Positions 1 through 9,189 of a stretch of 52,239 nt of DNA are shown piece after piece. Below the pieces are notes generated by a model. The model was not told the DNA's origin, ran no database searches, and saw nothing but the letters and a program-made list of their open reading frames with translations. This stretch comes from Gammaproteobacteria bacterium (GTDB lineage Bacteria; Pseudomonadota; Gammaproteobacteria; Pseudomonadales; Azotimanducaceae_A). Both the position numbers and the translations under genes were made by a program. Within the stretch, counting starts at the first letter, position 1, and each line of letters begins with the position of its first letter. The DNA is taken from contig DUAT01000153.1 of NCBI GenBank assembly GCA_012960755.1, positions 179,899 to 232,137 on the forward strand. Direction: 5' to 3'.

Positions 1-46
1 TCGACCATTAGAGAATTATCCTCATCATTTCGTTGTTCTTCGCAGT

Positions 47-285
47 TCTTGTCTGGAAATAGAATTGTGAGTGCTATTTCCTTCGGTGTATGATTGATTC
101 GTGAACTAACAATACTAAGTAGTTGCGTGAATTGCCTTAAGTACTTGAGTTTCTAGGCAGGAAACAGCTAGATCTTGTCTGGAAATAGAATTGTGAGTGC
201 TATTTCCTTCGGTATATGATTGATTTACCAACCAACAATCTAAGTAGTTCCATGAATTGTCCCAAATACTTGAGTTTCTGGACAA
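47..285. repeat. Two-copy tandem repeat of about 125 bp with internal hairpins
   Basis: Two direct copies lie at about 47-160 and 173-285, offset 126 bp at the left and 125 bp at the right, with scattered substitutions and a 1-bp indel. Each copy contains a perfect 8-bp inverted repeat, GGAAATAG and CTATTTCC around an 11-base loop (55-62/74-81 and 181-188/200-207). No plausible gene is encoded. The repeat ends about 45 bases before the likely start of the downstream permease, so it could be a leader RNA, a regulatory array or a decayed mobile repeat. It matches no riboswitch class that I recognise. Bases 1-46 show nothing I can name. Confidence 0.8.
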
Positions 286-328
286 GGACAGGACACTACA
301 CTTTATACTAATAAAAATAAGAGCCGGA

Positions 329-1639
329 ATGAATTGGTTTCTATCCGAAAGTCGATATTTACGCTTTACTTCGTTCACCGTCTATTACATTGCTCAGGGT
401 TTGCCGATTGGTCTTATTGGCATCGCGATGCCCGCCTGGCTTGCCGAACAGGGTGTAGGAGTCGGGGAAATTGCATCGTTTGTGGCTATATCGGGTCTCC
501 CCTGGGCGTTTAAGCTAATCGCCGGGCCGATTATGGATCGGTACACGTTCCTGCCCATGGGAAGAAGGCGCCCCTGGATCGTTGCGGCACAATTGGGCCT
601 GATCGTGGCCATACTATCAATGGCACTGGTGCCGGACCCGGCCGAGAATGTCGTATTGTTAACCTGGGTTGCATTTTCCGTTAACTGTTTTTCTGCCGTC
701 CAGGATGTTGCCGTTGATGGTATGGCAATTGATGTCTTACCCGCGGATGAACGAGGTCGAGCCAATTCCTTTATGGCCTTTGGGCAGGTGGCAGGTTACT
801 CCGTATCCGGAGCATTAAGTGCAACCATGTTGATTGCCGTTGGCGTTACCGGTGCGGTGATGGTGTTGTCCGTGGGGCTCGGTTTGATATTTATCTGGGG
901 TCTGCTGGTCCGGGAAAGAACCGGCGAGAAGATACTCCCCTGGACGCCAGGGGAGGCATCGAGTCGATCCCTGGAGCTGCAGTCGAGAGACTGGATAAGC
1001 ATTCTGAAGAACCTGAACAAGGTGTTTTTCTTAAAAACCAGTTTGCTGTTGATTCTGGTGACATTCGGTTACCGTTTCGCGGACGGATTTATCCAGGTGG
1101 CCGCACCGGTCATTGCGGTACGGGATCTGGGCTACGAGAGCACGGATTTTTCATATTGGTTTGCCATTTTGAGTGTGATCGCGGCGTTGTTTGGTTTGCT
1201 TCTGGGGCCTGTGATTGACAGAACCGGTGCGAAGAGAATCTTTTCCATCGCTCTGATTGGCCTGGGAATCACCCACCTGGTGACCGGTGGCTCGGTCTCG
1301 TTGTGGACAGTGACGTATTTCCCGCTTGCTATCCTTGCCCTCGTGGCTCTTTTTTCACAGGCCATCTTCATCAGCTTTATAGCACTACATATGACGGTTT
1401 GCTGGGGAAAGGTATCCGCCACCCAGTTTGCAATCTATATGGCGTGGGCGAATCTAGCGAGGTCTATCGGCGCTGGAGTTTATGGTGAAATAGAGTCGGA
1501 ACTGGCCATGGGCCAGGAATTCTATATCATGGGTATTTGTATGTTGCTGGCCGCGTTCGTCCTGTCGATGGTAAAGATTAAAAAACATAAGGAACAGCTG
1601 GACAACATTGACCAGATGAGTCTCGAAGGAGGGACTTAA
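329..1639 (+). CDS. MFS permease of the AmpG/PAT type
   Basis: A 436-residue, 12-helix inner-membrane transporter. Visible family marks are the early YYIAQGLPIGL segment, a GRRRPWI loop after helix 2, and the acidic QDVAVDGMAIDVLP motif that recalls the QD-A-D motif of AmpG and the acetyl-CoA transporter family. AmpG imports anhydromuropeptides, but relatives carry other cargo, so the substrate is unknown. The reading frame is open from a start at 257, inside the upstream tandem repeat. I prefer ATG 329, where the hydrophobic protein begins. Its stop codon overlaps the next start (TAATG), so it is probably co-transcribed and translationally coupled with the selenoprotein-like gene. Confidence 0.85.
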   Translation: MNWFLSESRYLRFTSFTVYYIAQGLPIGLIGIAMPAWLAEQGVGVGEIASFVAISGLPWAFKLIAGPIMDRYTFLPMGRRRPWIVAAQLGLIVAILSMALVPDPAENVVLLTWVAFSVNCFSAVQDVAVDGMAIDVLPADERGRANSFMAFGQVAGYSVSGALSATMLIAVGVTGAVMVLSVGLGLIFIWGLLVRERTGEKILPWTPGEASSRSLELQSRDWISILKNLNKVFFLKTSLLLILVTFGYRFADGFIQVAAPVIAVRDLGYESTDFSYWFAILSVIAALFGLLLGPVIDRTGAKRIFSIALIGLGITHLVTGGSVSLWTVTYFPLAILALVALFSQAIFISFIALHMTVCWGKVSATQFAIYMAWANLARSIGAGVYGEIESELAMGQEFYIMGICMLLAAFVLSMVKIKKHKEQLDNIDQMSLEGGT

Positions 1640-2493
1640 TGCCAGACCCCGTCCGGTACATGCAACGAACCCGGGAGTACTATTTCGCCCAGGGATTCGA
1701 CAAGGCGTATAAATGGGCGCAGCACGACGACATTCCCTGGCAGCCCTTGCAGAAGCCGTTGAGTCAGTCAACGGTTGCGTTTATTACCACCGCTGTCCCG
1801 GACGGAACCATCGCCAAGTTGTCCCGGTCTGCGACGTCACTCAGTATCGGGGAATTGCCAATCGAATTCCGTACCGATGAACTGTCATGGGACAAGGAAG
1901 CAACCCATATGGATGACGTGAATTCATTTATTCCCATGCAAGCCATGAGAACCCTGGCAGAGGAGGGCATCATTGGTCAGCTCGCTCCCAGGTTCCATTT
2001 TGTCCCCACCGATTACAGCCAGCGAAACACCAATGAAATCGATGCGCCAAAAATTCTCGAGGCCTGCCTGCAAGACGAAGTCGATGTAGCTATACTCGTT
2101 CCATTGTGACCCGTTTGTCATCAGTCCGTCAGTTTGACGGCTAGAGCCCTGGAGGCGAACGGCATCGCAACGGTTGTTATCGGTTCTGCCCTGGATATCG
2201 TTGAGCATTGCGGTGTACCCCGTTATTTGCATAACGATATCCCCCTGGGTAATCCGTTGGGTCATCCCTATAATACAGATGAACAGCTGGATACCGTTCG
2301 TCAGGCGTTGTCGTTGTTGTCCAGTTCAGCTGAACCAGTGGTCAGGAAAACCGCGATGAAATGGCACAATGGTGAATCCTGGCGAGGCAACTACCTGAAA
2401 GTGGATGATTCGAATCGCGAAGCGCTAAAGCTGGCGGGTGTTGAGAATCGTCGCCGCCGACGTGAACAAATTGAAAAAGGTGAAAAGCGTTAA
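1639..2493 (+). CDS. GrdB/PrdB-like predicted selenoprotein (in-frame UGA = Sec157)
   Basis: Residues 1-156 and the sequence from 2110 on lie in one frame, separated only by TGA at 2107-2109. Reading TGA as selenocysteine gives 284 residues with the motif VPL-U-PVCHQSV, a UxxC redox motif. This is where the glycine/sarcosine/betaine/D-proline reductase selenoprotein B family has its redox-active Cys or Sec. Similarity continues after the UGA (ARALEANGIATVVIGSA, then CGVPR and PLGNPLG), so both halves belong to one conserved protein. A strong AAGGAGGG precedes the ATG. True GrdB/PrdB subunits reduce glycine or proline in clostridia, but no other subunits occur here, so the reaction is unknown. 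The gene lies between a permease and a P450. The alternative is a nonsense mutation of a CxxC homologue, which the downstream hairpin argues against. Confidence 0.85.
2107..2140 (+). promoter_or_regulatory. UGA codon with candidate bacterial SECIS hairpin
   Basis: After the TGA (2107-2109), bases 2126-2140 form a perfect 6-bp stem with a three-base loop, CCGTCA-GTT-TGACGG. The first loop base is G, 23 bases after the UGA. Known bacterial SECIS elements are small hairpins just downstream of the UGA with a guanine among the first loop bases, which SelB recognises. The location, size and loop all fit. Folding and SelB binding are inferred, not shown. Confidence 0.75.
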
Positions 2494-2562
2494 GTCCGCT
2501 TGTTTGGCACAAGTCGTGTTGGCGGTTACTATGGGAGATTGGCCAGACGTGGAGTGAGAGTA

Positions 2563-3888
2563 ATGACAGAAGATAGAAAAATCCTGAGTGAAAAAATGAG
2601 AAGTGGTGACCTGAGCGTATCCAATGCAGAAGTGCTGAAAGCATTCGCCATTGATCCTGATTACGACCCCTATTCGGTGCCTCTCGATGAAATGGACCCA
2701 GGTCATCCGTCACTATTCGAACATGACACCTTATGGTCTCATTTTGAGCGCCTGAGGTCAGAAGATCCTGTGCACTATACTGAGGAAAGCATGTTTGGGC
2801 CCTATTGGTCCATCACCCGGTACAGGGATGTCATGCACATAGACACCAACCACAAGGTGTTTTCTTCAAAGCAGAAGCTGGGCGGAATCGCGCTGGGTGG
2901 CGTTGCCCGTGATGATGAATATGCCCTCCCCATGTTTATCCAGGAAGACCCTCCCAAGCATGATGCGCAGCGAAAAGTTGTTACTCCGATGTTCCTGCCA
3001 AAAAATCTTGCAGAACTTGAGCCCCTGATTCGGGAACGTGCTGGAGAGATCCTCGATAACCTGCCTGTTAATGAGGAGTTTAACTTCGTCAAGGAAGTAT
3101 CTGTTGAGCTTACAGGTCAGATGCTGGCCACTTTGTTCGATGTGCCGCAGGAAGACCGCCTGAAACTCATTTACTGGTCCGATACGGTTTCAAATATTGG
3201 CAATCCGGAGTTCTTTGATACGCCGGAGCAGGGCTTCCAGGAGTTATTTAATTGTCTGGCCTACTTCACCGAATTTTATGAGGAGCGAAAAAAGCAACCC
3301 CTTAAATTCGACCTGATTTCCATGCTGGGGCATGATGAATCAACCCGGGACATGTCTCCTCAGGAATTGCTTGGCAACATTCTCTTGCTGATTGTCGGTG
3401 GCAATGACACCACCCGTAATTCCATAACCGGTGGCGTTCTCGCGCTAAACCAAAATCCGGGGGAATATGAGAAGCTTATGCAGAATCCCGGACTGATTCC
3501 GAAGATGGTGCCGGAGATTATTCGTTGGCAGTCACCCGTTGCCCACATGGCACGAACGGCGCTTGAAGATTATGAGTTCGAAGGCAAACAAATCAAGAAA
3601 GGCGACAAGGTGGTTATGTGGTACATCTCCGGCAATCGCGATGAGGGTGCCATACAGAATGCGAATCAGTTCATCATCGACCGGGAAAATCCTAGGCAGC
3701 ATACGGCTTTTGGATATGGTGTCCATCGTTGTGTTGGTAACCGATTGGCTGAAATGCAGTTAAGAGTCGTATGGGAAGAGATGATGAAGCGCTTTTCAAA
3801 AATAGAGGTAGTGGGGGACCCGGTTCTCCTGCCGTCCAGTTTTATTCATGGTATTCGCGAGTTGCCAGTCATGGTGAGGGACAACTAA
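2563..3888 (+). CDS. Cytochrome P450, CYP153-like
   Basis: A 441-residue soluble P450. The I-helix oxygen-binding motif GGNDTTRNS, the K-helix EIIR and the haem-ligand loop FGYGVHRCVGNR with Cys390 are all present. The N-terminal half (EDPVHYTEESMFGPYWS, then NHKVFSS) resembles CYP153 enzymes, which hydroxylate the terminal carbon of alkanes and fatty acids. The frame is open from TTG 2500, but ATG 2563 has GGAG eight bases upstream and is the better start. The gene follows the selenoprotein by 69 bases on the same strand, so it probably shares that operon. No ferredoxin or ferredoxin reductase is adjacent. Its stop codon lies inside the left terminal repeat of the element at 3885-4118. Confidence 0.9.
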   Translation: MTEDRKILSEKMRSGDLSVSNAEVLKAFAIDPDYDPYSVPLDEMDPGHPSLFEHDTLWSHFERLRSEDPVHYTEESMFGPYWSITRYRDVMHIDTNHKVFSSKQKLGGIALGGVARDDEYALPMFIQEDPPKHDAQRKVVTPMFLPKNLAELEPLIRERAGEILDNLPVNEEFNFVKEVSVELTGQMLATLFDVPQEDRLKLIYWSDTVSNIGNPEFFDTPEQGFQELFNCLAYFTEFYEERKKQPLKFDLISMLGHDESTRDMSPQELLGNILLLIVGGNDTTRNSITGGVLALNQNPGEYEKLMQNPGLIPKMVPEIIRWQSPVAHMARTALEDYEFEGKQIKKGDKVVMWYISGNRDEGAIQNANQFIIDRENPRQHTAFGYGVHRCVGNRLAEMQLRVVWEEMMKRFSKIEVVGDPVLLPSSFIHGIRELPVMVRDN

Positions 3889-4118
3889 TCTTGATCTGAC
3901 ATCAATTTTGCGAACGATGTTCCGTCGAAAAAGTCTGTTCGGGTTGTTCGACCGGGTGTACGCTTTCCGCACCGGCGTGAACCCATCCCTGGGGCCTGAC
4001 TTTCGGCCGTCCTGGCCTCGAGTCTGCTGAAAGCATACACCCGGCCGAACAACCCTGAATTTTCATGTTTCGTGAGGCGATGGCAAAATGCTTTGAGTTA
4101 ATGTCAGATCAAGGTTAG
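3885..4118. mobile_element. Terminal-inverted-repeat element, copy 1 (MITE-like, about 234 bp)
   Basis: The outer 21 bases at 3885-3905 and 4098-4118 are inverted copies with 19 of 21 matches and a shared core CTTGATCTGACAT. A second inverted pair lies inside at 3941-3960 and 4036-4055 (19 of 20 matches; core GGGTTGTTCG). The whole element can therefore fold into a long hairpin. It encodes nothing and sits between two convergent genes, supplying the TAA of the P450. A second family member lies at 29148-29383 in the opposite orientation. It may also act as a bidirectional terminator. Confidence 0.8.
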
Positions 4119-4179
4119 CTAAAGCTGTCCGATTTTCTGGACCAGTAAGTATTGGCAGGCGGGTCTGGATAGGACTTGA

Positions 4180-5529
4180 CTACATTTGTTGTTTCGCCAG
4201 CATCGGCACATAGGTCCGTCTGTTCCAGGTATACCCAACCAGGCCCATAATCAGATTGGACAGACATGCCGCCCCAAATATTCCCATCGCCCCCCAATAC
4301 AATTGTCCAAAGTAAGCCAGGGGCACATAGATGGCGAACATTCGCACGACAGACATGGTGGTTGACGACAGGGGTTTACCCAGGGAATTAAATGTTGCGC
4401 TGGCCATCATCAACACCCCCCAGGCACCGTAGCTGATCGGTACGATCATAAGGTACATGCGAGTATATTTAATAACGGCGTCATCGTCTTCAAAGTAACG
4501 ACTGACTGAATCTCCGAACAGTGCGAAAAGAACGGCAATTAGTAATCCCCATGATATTGACCAGAGAAAGGCGTACTTCATTGCCCGATTCGCCCGATCA
4601 CGCCGGTTTGCGCCCCAGTTCTGGCCGACAAAGGGTCCAATGCTGGCGGACAGGGCAAACAGGGGGATGATAGACAGGGCTTCCAGCCTGGAAGCAATAC
4701 CGAACCCGGCAACGGCCTCTTTGCCGAATCCAGCGAGCATGGTGATGATAATGGCAGTCGAAACAGGACCAATCAGGTTGGTTGCCGTTGCTGGTATACC
4801 GACAGATAAAATCTGTTTCCAGGAATTCATTAGATTCTGGAAAGTGGTAGGTGCCAGCACAATCAGGTGTTTGCGATAGATCAGCACATAGAATGTGAGA
4901 ACACAGAGCACGAAACGGGAGATCAGCATGGCCCAGGCTGCGCCCTGAATCCCAAGTTTTGGAAAGCCGAATAATCCCAGAATCAGTATCGGATCAATGA
5001 TCATCTGCATCACTGCACCCGCGACCATTATCGTACCTGAAATACGCGCATCCCCTGTTGCCCTCAACGCGTTGGCGCCCATGGATGGCAATGTGAAAAA
5101 GATCAGCCCCAGATACCAGATAGTCATATAGTCCTGAATAAGCGGTAACGTGGTTTGATCAGCTCCCATGAGGGTGAATAAAATAGTGAGGCTCGATAAT
5201 CCCAACAGGGTTATTACGAACATCAGTAACGCCATCAGGGTGACGCCATCTGTGGCTAATCGGGTGACCTGTGAATGATCGCCCGCACCCACGGTTCGGG
5301 CAAGGACAGACGAAAGACCGATGGACAGGCCAAGCCCGACCGATGTCAGTGCGCCGACGACGGGAAACGTGAAGCTATAGGCCGCCAGTTCATTGGTGCC
5401 TAACAGCCCCAACAGATAAGTCTCGAATACAGCCGCGACAAGGCTCGATGAGATACCCAGGATCATGGGTACGGTCAGATTGAGCAAACCCCGGCTAACT
5501 GACCCCTGTGTAAGTATCGCTGTGACCAT
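4180..5529 (-). CDS. MATE family efflux transporter
   Basis: A 449-residue, 12-helix membrane protein that starts with a MATE-type N-terminus (LTVPMILGISSSL) and repeats the fold in its second half (VGIPATATNLIGPVSTA, then FVGQNWGANRRDRA). MATE proteins export cationic drugs or metabolites in exchange for Na+ or H+. The length is normal for the family. The stop lies about 60 bases from the inverted-repeat element. It is the last gene of a long minus-strand run and starts 18 bases after the NhaC gene ends, so the two are likely co-transcribed. The substrate cannot be told from sequence. Confidence 0.9.
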   Translation of the reverse strand: MVTAILTQGSVSRGLLNLTVPMILGISSSLVAAVFETYLLGLLGTNELAAYSFTFPVVGALTSVGLGLSIGLSSVLARTVGAGDHSQVTRLATDGVTLMALLMFVITLLGLSSLTILFTLMGADQTTLPLIQDYMTIWYLGLIFFTLPSMGANALRATGDARISGTIMVAGAVMQMIIDPILILGLFGFPKLGIQGAAWAMLISRFVLCVLTFYVLIYRKHLIVLAPTTFQNLMNSWKQILSVGIPATATNLIGPVSTAIIITMLAGFGKEAVAGFGIASRLEALSIIPLFALSASIGPFVGQNWGANRRDRANRAMKYAFLWSISWGLLIAVLFALFGDSVSRYFEDDDAVIKYTRMYLMIVPISYGAWGVLMMASATFNSLGKPLSSTTMSVVRMFAIYVPLAYFGQLYWGAMGIFGAACLSNLIMGLVGYTWNRRTYVPMLAKQQM

Positions 5530-5547
5530 GTTTGTGCAAACAGCCGC

Positions 5548-6993
5548 TCAGGTTGCTTCGGCGAAGGAGAGTGGCTCTACCTTGAAGTTCACCAGTGTGT
5601 AAACATAGGAAATAACCGGGCTCGCTAGATTGAACACACAAAATAGAAAATAGTCACTGGTAGCGACGCCAAGGGTTGCTGCCATAAATGCCCCACAGGT
5701 ATTCCATGGCACCAGTACCGAGGTCACGGTGCCGTAATCTTCCAGCACCCGGGAGAGGTTTTTCGATGCCAGTTGCATTTCGCTGAACTTGTCAGCGTAC
5801 ATTCTTGAAGGCAGCACGATGGCGAGATATTGGTCCGAGGTAATCAGATTGGCGGCAAGAGATGTCATTCCTGCCCTGCGCATTAAGGCGCCACCGGAAT
5901 GGACCCCCAGGATCAGGTATTGCACCAGAACCGCAAGAGAGCCGGAGCGTTCCAGCATGCCACCGAAAAACATGGCTGCCAGAATCAGCCAGACCGTGTT
6001 CAACATACTTTCCATACCGCCGCGGGATAACAGGTTATCAAGCACTTCGTGGTCCGAGGCAGAACTGAAGCCGTTTGCTGCGACCAGCCATATGCTCTTT
6101 ACAATCTCAGTCGAACCATCGCCGGTAACAAACAGATGTGGCTGTGTTACCGCGCCGACAATCGCAGCAGTGATGGAACCCAGTAGCAGGGAGACAAATG
6201 CGGGTTGCCTGAATGCAGCCAGGCCGAGAGTAACGGCCAACGGCAGCATCAACCAGGGTGTCAGCCGGTAAGTGTTAGCGATTGCTGTGGAGATTGACTC
6301 AATACGGGAGTGGTCGATCTCGGCAGATGCTGACAATGAAAAAACGGTAAAAACGACCAGGGCAACGAGCATGGCAGGAATTGTCGTCCACATAAGAAAC
6401 TTGATATGTTCGAACAACTCCGTCTCGGTAACCGCCGCCGCAAGATTTGTGGTGTCGGACAGCGGCGATAACTTGTCGCCGAAATATGCGCCGGAGATCA
6501 CAGCACCCGCGGTGATTTCCAGCGAAAGATTTGAGGCACTGGCGATACCGATCAATGCAACGCCCACTGTGCCCGCCGTTGTCCAGGAACTGCCGATGGA
6601 AATGGCTACGATGGAGCACAGGATCACCGATGCAACGTAGAAAATTTCTGGTACCAGGATTTGCAGACCGTAATAAACAAGATAAGGAATGGTGCCGGAC
6701 AACATCCAGAGACCAATTAACGTACCCACCATGAGCAGGATAAAAACAGCGGGGAGGGCGCGTTTGATCGAATCCGCCACACCCTGTTCAAGAGAACTCC
6801 ATCGATGTCCATTCAGTACCCCGACGAGTCCGGCTAAAACACCGGCGAGAATAAGGGCTATTTGCCCGGGGCCACTTGTGGTTAAATCACCGAACAGGTA
6901 GATCGAAGCGCTCAACATCAGAATCAAGGCTATCAGCGGCAACAGGGCGATGGGCAAACGAGGCAGAGTGACTTCCGGTTGACTGTTACTCAT
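5548..6993 (-). CDS. NhaC family Na+/H+ antiporter
   Basis: A 481-residue polytopic inner-membrane protein. The segments GSSWTTAGTVGVALIGIA and SGAYFGDKLSPLSDTTNLAA are characteristic of NhaC, and a second repeat ends in APVISYVYTL near the C-terminus. NhaC proteins exchange Na+ for protons. Some relatives exchange organic ions such as malate and lactate, so ion specificity is only probable. The ATG at 6991-6993 begins MSNSQPEV, and the first helix follows after about 13 residues. The gene starts about 40 bases after the sulfatase stop on the same strand. Confidence 0.88.
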   Translation of the reverse strand: MSNSQPEVTLPRLPIALLPLIALILMLSASIYLFGDLTTSGPGQIALILAGVLAGLVGVLNGHRWSSLEQGVADSIKRALPAVFILLMVGTLIGLWMLSGTIPYLVYYGLQILVPEIFYVASVILCSIVAISIGSSWTTAGTVGVALIGIASASNLSLEITAGAVISGAYFGDKLSPLSDTTNLAAAVTETELFEHIKFLMWTTIPAMLVALVVFTVFSLSASAEIDHSRIESISTAIANTYRLTPWLMLPLAVTLGLAAFRQPAFVSLLLGSITAAIVGAVTQPHLFVTGDGSTEIVKSIWLVAANGFSSASDHEVLDNLLSRGGMESMLNTVWLILAAMFFGGMLERSGSLAVLVQYLILGVHSGGALMRRAGMTSLAANLITSDQYLAIVLPSRMYADKFSEMQLASKNLSRVLEDYGTVTSVLVPWNTCGAFMAATLGVATSDYFLFCVFNLASPVISYVYTLVNFKVEPLSFAEAT

Positions 6994-7035
6994 GAGTTAA
7001 CACAGTTGTTTAAACCGACAGTATACCTTGAAGCA

Positions 7036-9174
7036 CTACTGGTTTTCGTTTGATATGGTCATTCTGCCTGTCGTTGATACGGTCATATCACCACTGATCT
7101 GGCCAGCAAAAATCACCAGCTCGACGCCTTCTGCGGTCTCGTCAAACTGGTGGTGAAATTCAAGGGGCAACTGACTGTTACCCTTGAGCTCCAGCTCATG
7201 TTTAAAGATCGAGTCGGTCGAGGCAGACTCCTTCAATTCTACCCGGACATAGGTTCGGCTATCCGGTGTACCTGTCGAATTCAACCTTAGTTCAATGTTA
7301 ACCTCATCGCCAGGTTTCGTACTCAGGCTCTGGCCTCCCAGCAGAAGTCGTAATCCTGGTTGCTGCAGATCGATCTGAGACGTTAAATCCACTTCTCTTC
7401 GGGTGCTGTTGACCAGGCTGAAATTATTCCAGGAGATGAGTTCACGCATCAGGATCTGATCCGCTGATGAGAGGGTGTCACGTACCGGTTCTTCCATCAC
7501 CCTGTCGAAAATTGACCCGTTGATGGCCTGTTGACTGCAAAGGTCCAGGTTCTCGGTGCAGCGGATGATATTTTTACCCTCTTCGAGCAATGCAAATTGA
7601 CGCAGATAGGTATTGGCAAACAGAATCATGTTGCCCGATTCATAATCCCGGAACAGGCTGCGGCCCTTAAATCGGGACCGGCTTTCCAGCCCCAGGTAGT
7701 CCAGCACCGATATGGCGATGTCGGTCTGGTTGTAGAGTCGGGATATGGACCGTGGCGTCGCTGGTACGCTGACTATGGCAAATCCCCAGGCCTGGGATAG
7801 GAAAGGTTGTCTGGCAGATGTCTGCCCAACGGATTCATCGGAGGTGATGATGACCAGGGTGTTTTCGAGAACACCGGTTGTTTGCAGAAAATTCCAAAAT
7901 TCTCCCAGGTGTTTATCCATGGATTCCGCTGCGGTGTTGAAGCTAACTGTTGATCCTGGTTCCATGTCCGGAATGCTATAGGGATGATGAGTACCCACGG
8001 TGAGCAGCGTCAGCATCCAGGGTGTCTGCTGGGTCTGGATAACCGTTCTTGCCTCCTTGAACAACGTCATGTCATCGATACCCCAGGTTCCCCGGACTCG
8101 CTCCGACCCATAGTCCTGATCGTCGAGATTTAACCTAAACCCTGCACGAGGCATAAACTCTGATTTATACATATAAGTCAGAGGCGCACTTTGCATGTAG
8201 GTCGTATCGTAACCGGCCTCATGCAGCACCTGTGGCAGGCAGGGAGGGCCGCCGGTTCGTGCGTACTGGACCATCTTCGGCAATGAACTGGTTAACTTTG
8301 GCTGGTCTCCACAGAGGATTGCATATTGGCCACGGTTCGTTTGGCGCTGGGTGTTGACAAACTGTGAGTAGTAAAGGGAGTTTCCAGCTATGAGGCTTAA
8401 CTGGGTTAATTTTGGAATCTTTGGGTCCTGGTCAGTGCCATTCTTCGCCGGGTTGATCATATGTCCTGAGATTCCTTCCAGTAGTATAAGCAGAACATTA
8501 GTGGGGGTCTTCGGAAACGCAAGAATAGGCTTGCCTTCAAGCTGGTTTCGCATCACCAGTTGCAAGGGCAGTCGCGAAACCGCGTCGTTGTTTTTTACAT
8601 CATCCTGGTTAAGCAGCCAGTAGAAGTTTTCCTCGACAAAATTATAGCCACGCCATCCGTCAATAAGCCGTGACTGACCTTGTGATATCAGTATAACAAC
8701 GGAGGCTGCAACCAGCAGAATACCATAAGGTTTGCTGCTGTATTCGCGGTACCGCCGGAGCAAATAAGCGGACGAAAATGCCAGTAAAAATAAAGCCGCA
8801 AGCAGAACCGGGTTCGTTGGGTTCATCAAGGAACTCTCGATAAAAACAATGTCCGCTGCCTGGGAAACATGCAATACCGACATATTCGAACCGTTGGCGA
8901 GAATATGTTCGTAATTCCAATAGATAAGATAGTTAATGCCAGGCAATAGCACGAACAGCAGGTAACCCCGATGGCGATGATTGATAAGGGAGACTACGAT
9001 CGTAAAGACGCCCGCAACAGCAATATCTGAAAGCACGCCAAGGAAGATCACCGGGTTTGATGGGAAAAACTGTTCTGTATAGAACCGGATACTAACCATG
9101 GGTAACAATAGCAACCAGAAGCTGGGCTGGTGGAATGAGGAGGTCAGCCAACGCAGGTACAAAGCTATTCTCAT
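7036..9174 (-). CDS. LtaS/OpgB-type membrane sulfatase (phospho- or sulfotransferase-like)
   Basis: A 712-residue protein with about five N-terminal helices (residues 15-170), then an extracytoplasmic alkaline-phosphatase-fold domain. VLLILLEGISG supplies the first metal ligand, Glu233. TNRGQYAILCG carries a candidate nucleophile, Thr279, as in lipoteichoic acid synthases. HHPYSIPD and the later ITSDES segment supply further active-site residues. A C-terminal beta-rich tail of about 130 residues follows. Gram-negative relatives transfer phosphoglycerol or phosphoethanolamine to periplasmic glycans or lipids, so an envelope-modification role is likely. The gene is 15 bases from the acetyltransferase gene in the same run. 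Confidence 0.8.
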   Translation of the reverse strand: MRIALYLRWLTSSFHQPSFWLLLLPMVSIRFYTEQFFPSNPVIFLGVLSDIAVAGVFTIVVSLINHRHRGYLLFVLLPGINYLIYWNYEHILANGSNMSVLHVSQAADIVFIESSLMNPTNPVLLAALFLLAFSSAYLLRRYREYSSKPYGILLVAASVVILISQGQSRLIDGWRGYNFVEENFYWLLNQDDVKNNDAVSRLPLQLVMRNQLEGKPILAFPKTPTNVLLILLEGISGHMINPAKNGTDQDPKIPKLTQLSLIAGNSLYYSQFVNTQRQTNRGQYAILCGDQPKLTSSLPKMVQYARTGGPPCLPQVLHEAGYDTTYMQSAPLTYMYKSEFMPRAGFRLNLDDQDYGSERVRGTWGIDDMTLFKEARTVIQTQQTPWMLTLLTVGTHHPYSIPDMEPGSTVSFNTAAESMDKHLGEFWNFLQTTGVLENTLVIITSDESVGQTSARQPFLSQAWGFAIVSVPATPRSISRLYNQTDIAISVLDYLGLESRSRFKGRSLFRDYESGNMILFANTYLRQFALLEEGKNIIRCTENLDLCSQQAINGSIFDRVMEEPVRDTLSSADQILMRELISWNNFSLVNSTRREVDLTSQIDLQQPGLRLLLGGQSLSTKPGDEVNIELRLNSTGTPDSRTYVRVELKESASTDSIFKHELELKGNSQLPLEFHHQFDETAEGVELVIFAGQISGDMTVSTTGRMTISNENQ

Positions 9175-9189
9175 TCGTATCTACTCATT

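Noticed and set aside
2107..2109. TGA taken as a simple nonsense mutation splitting the GrdB-like gene
   Set aside because: The protein is conserved on both sides in frame, the TGA replaces the redox Cys of the family motif, and a SECIS-like hairpin follows at the right distance. A sequencing or nonsense error remains possible but is less likely.
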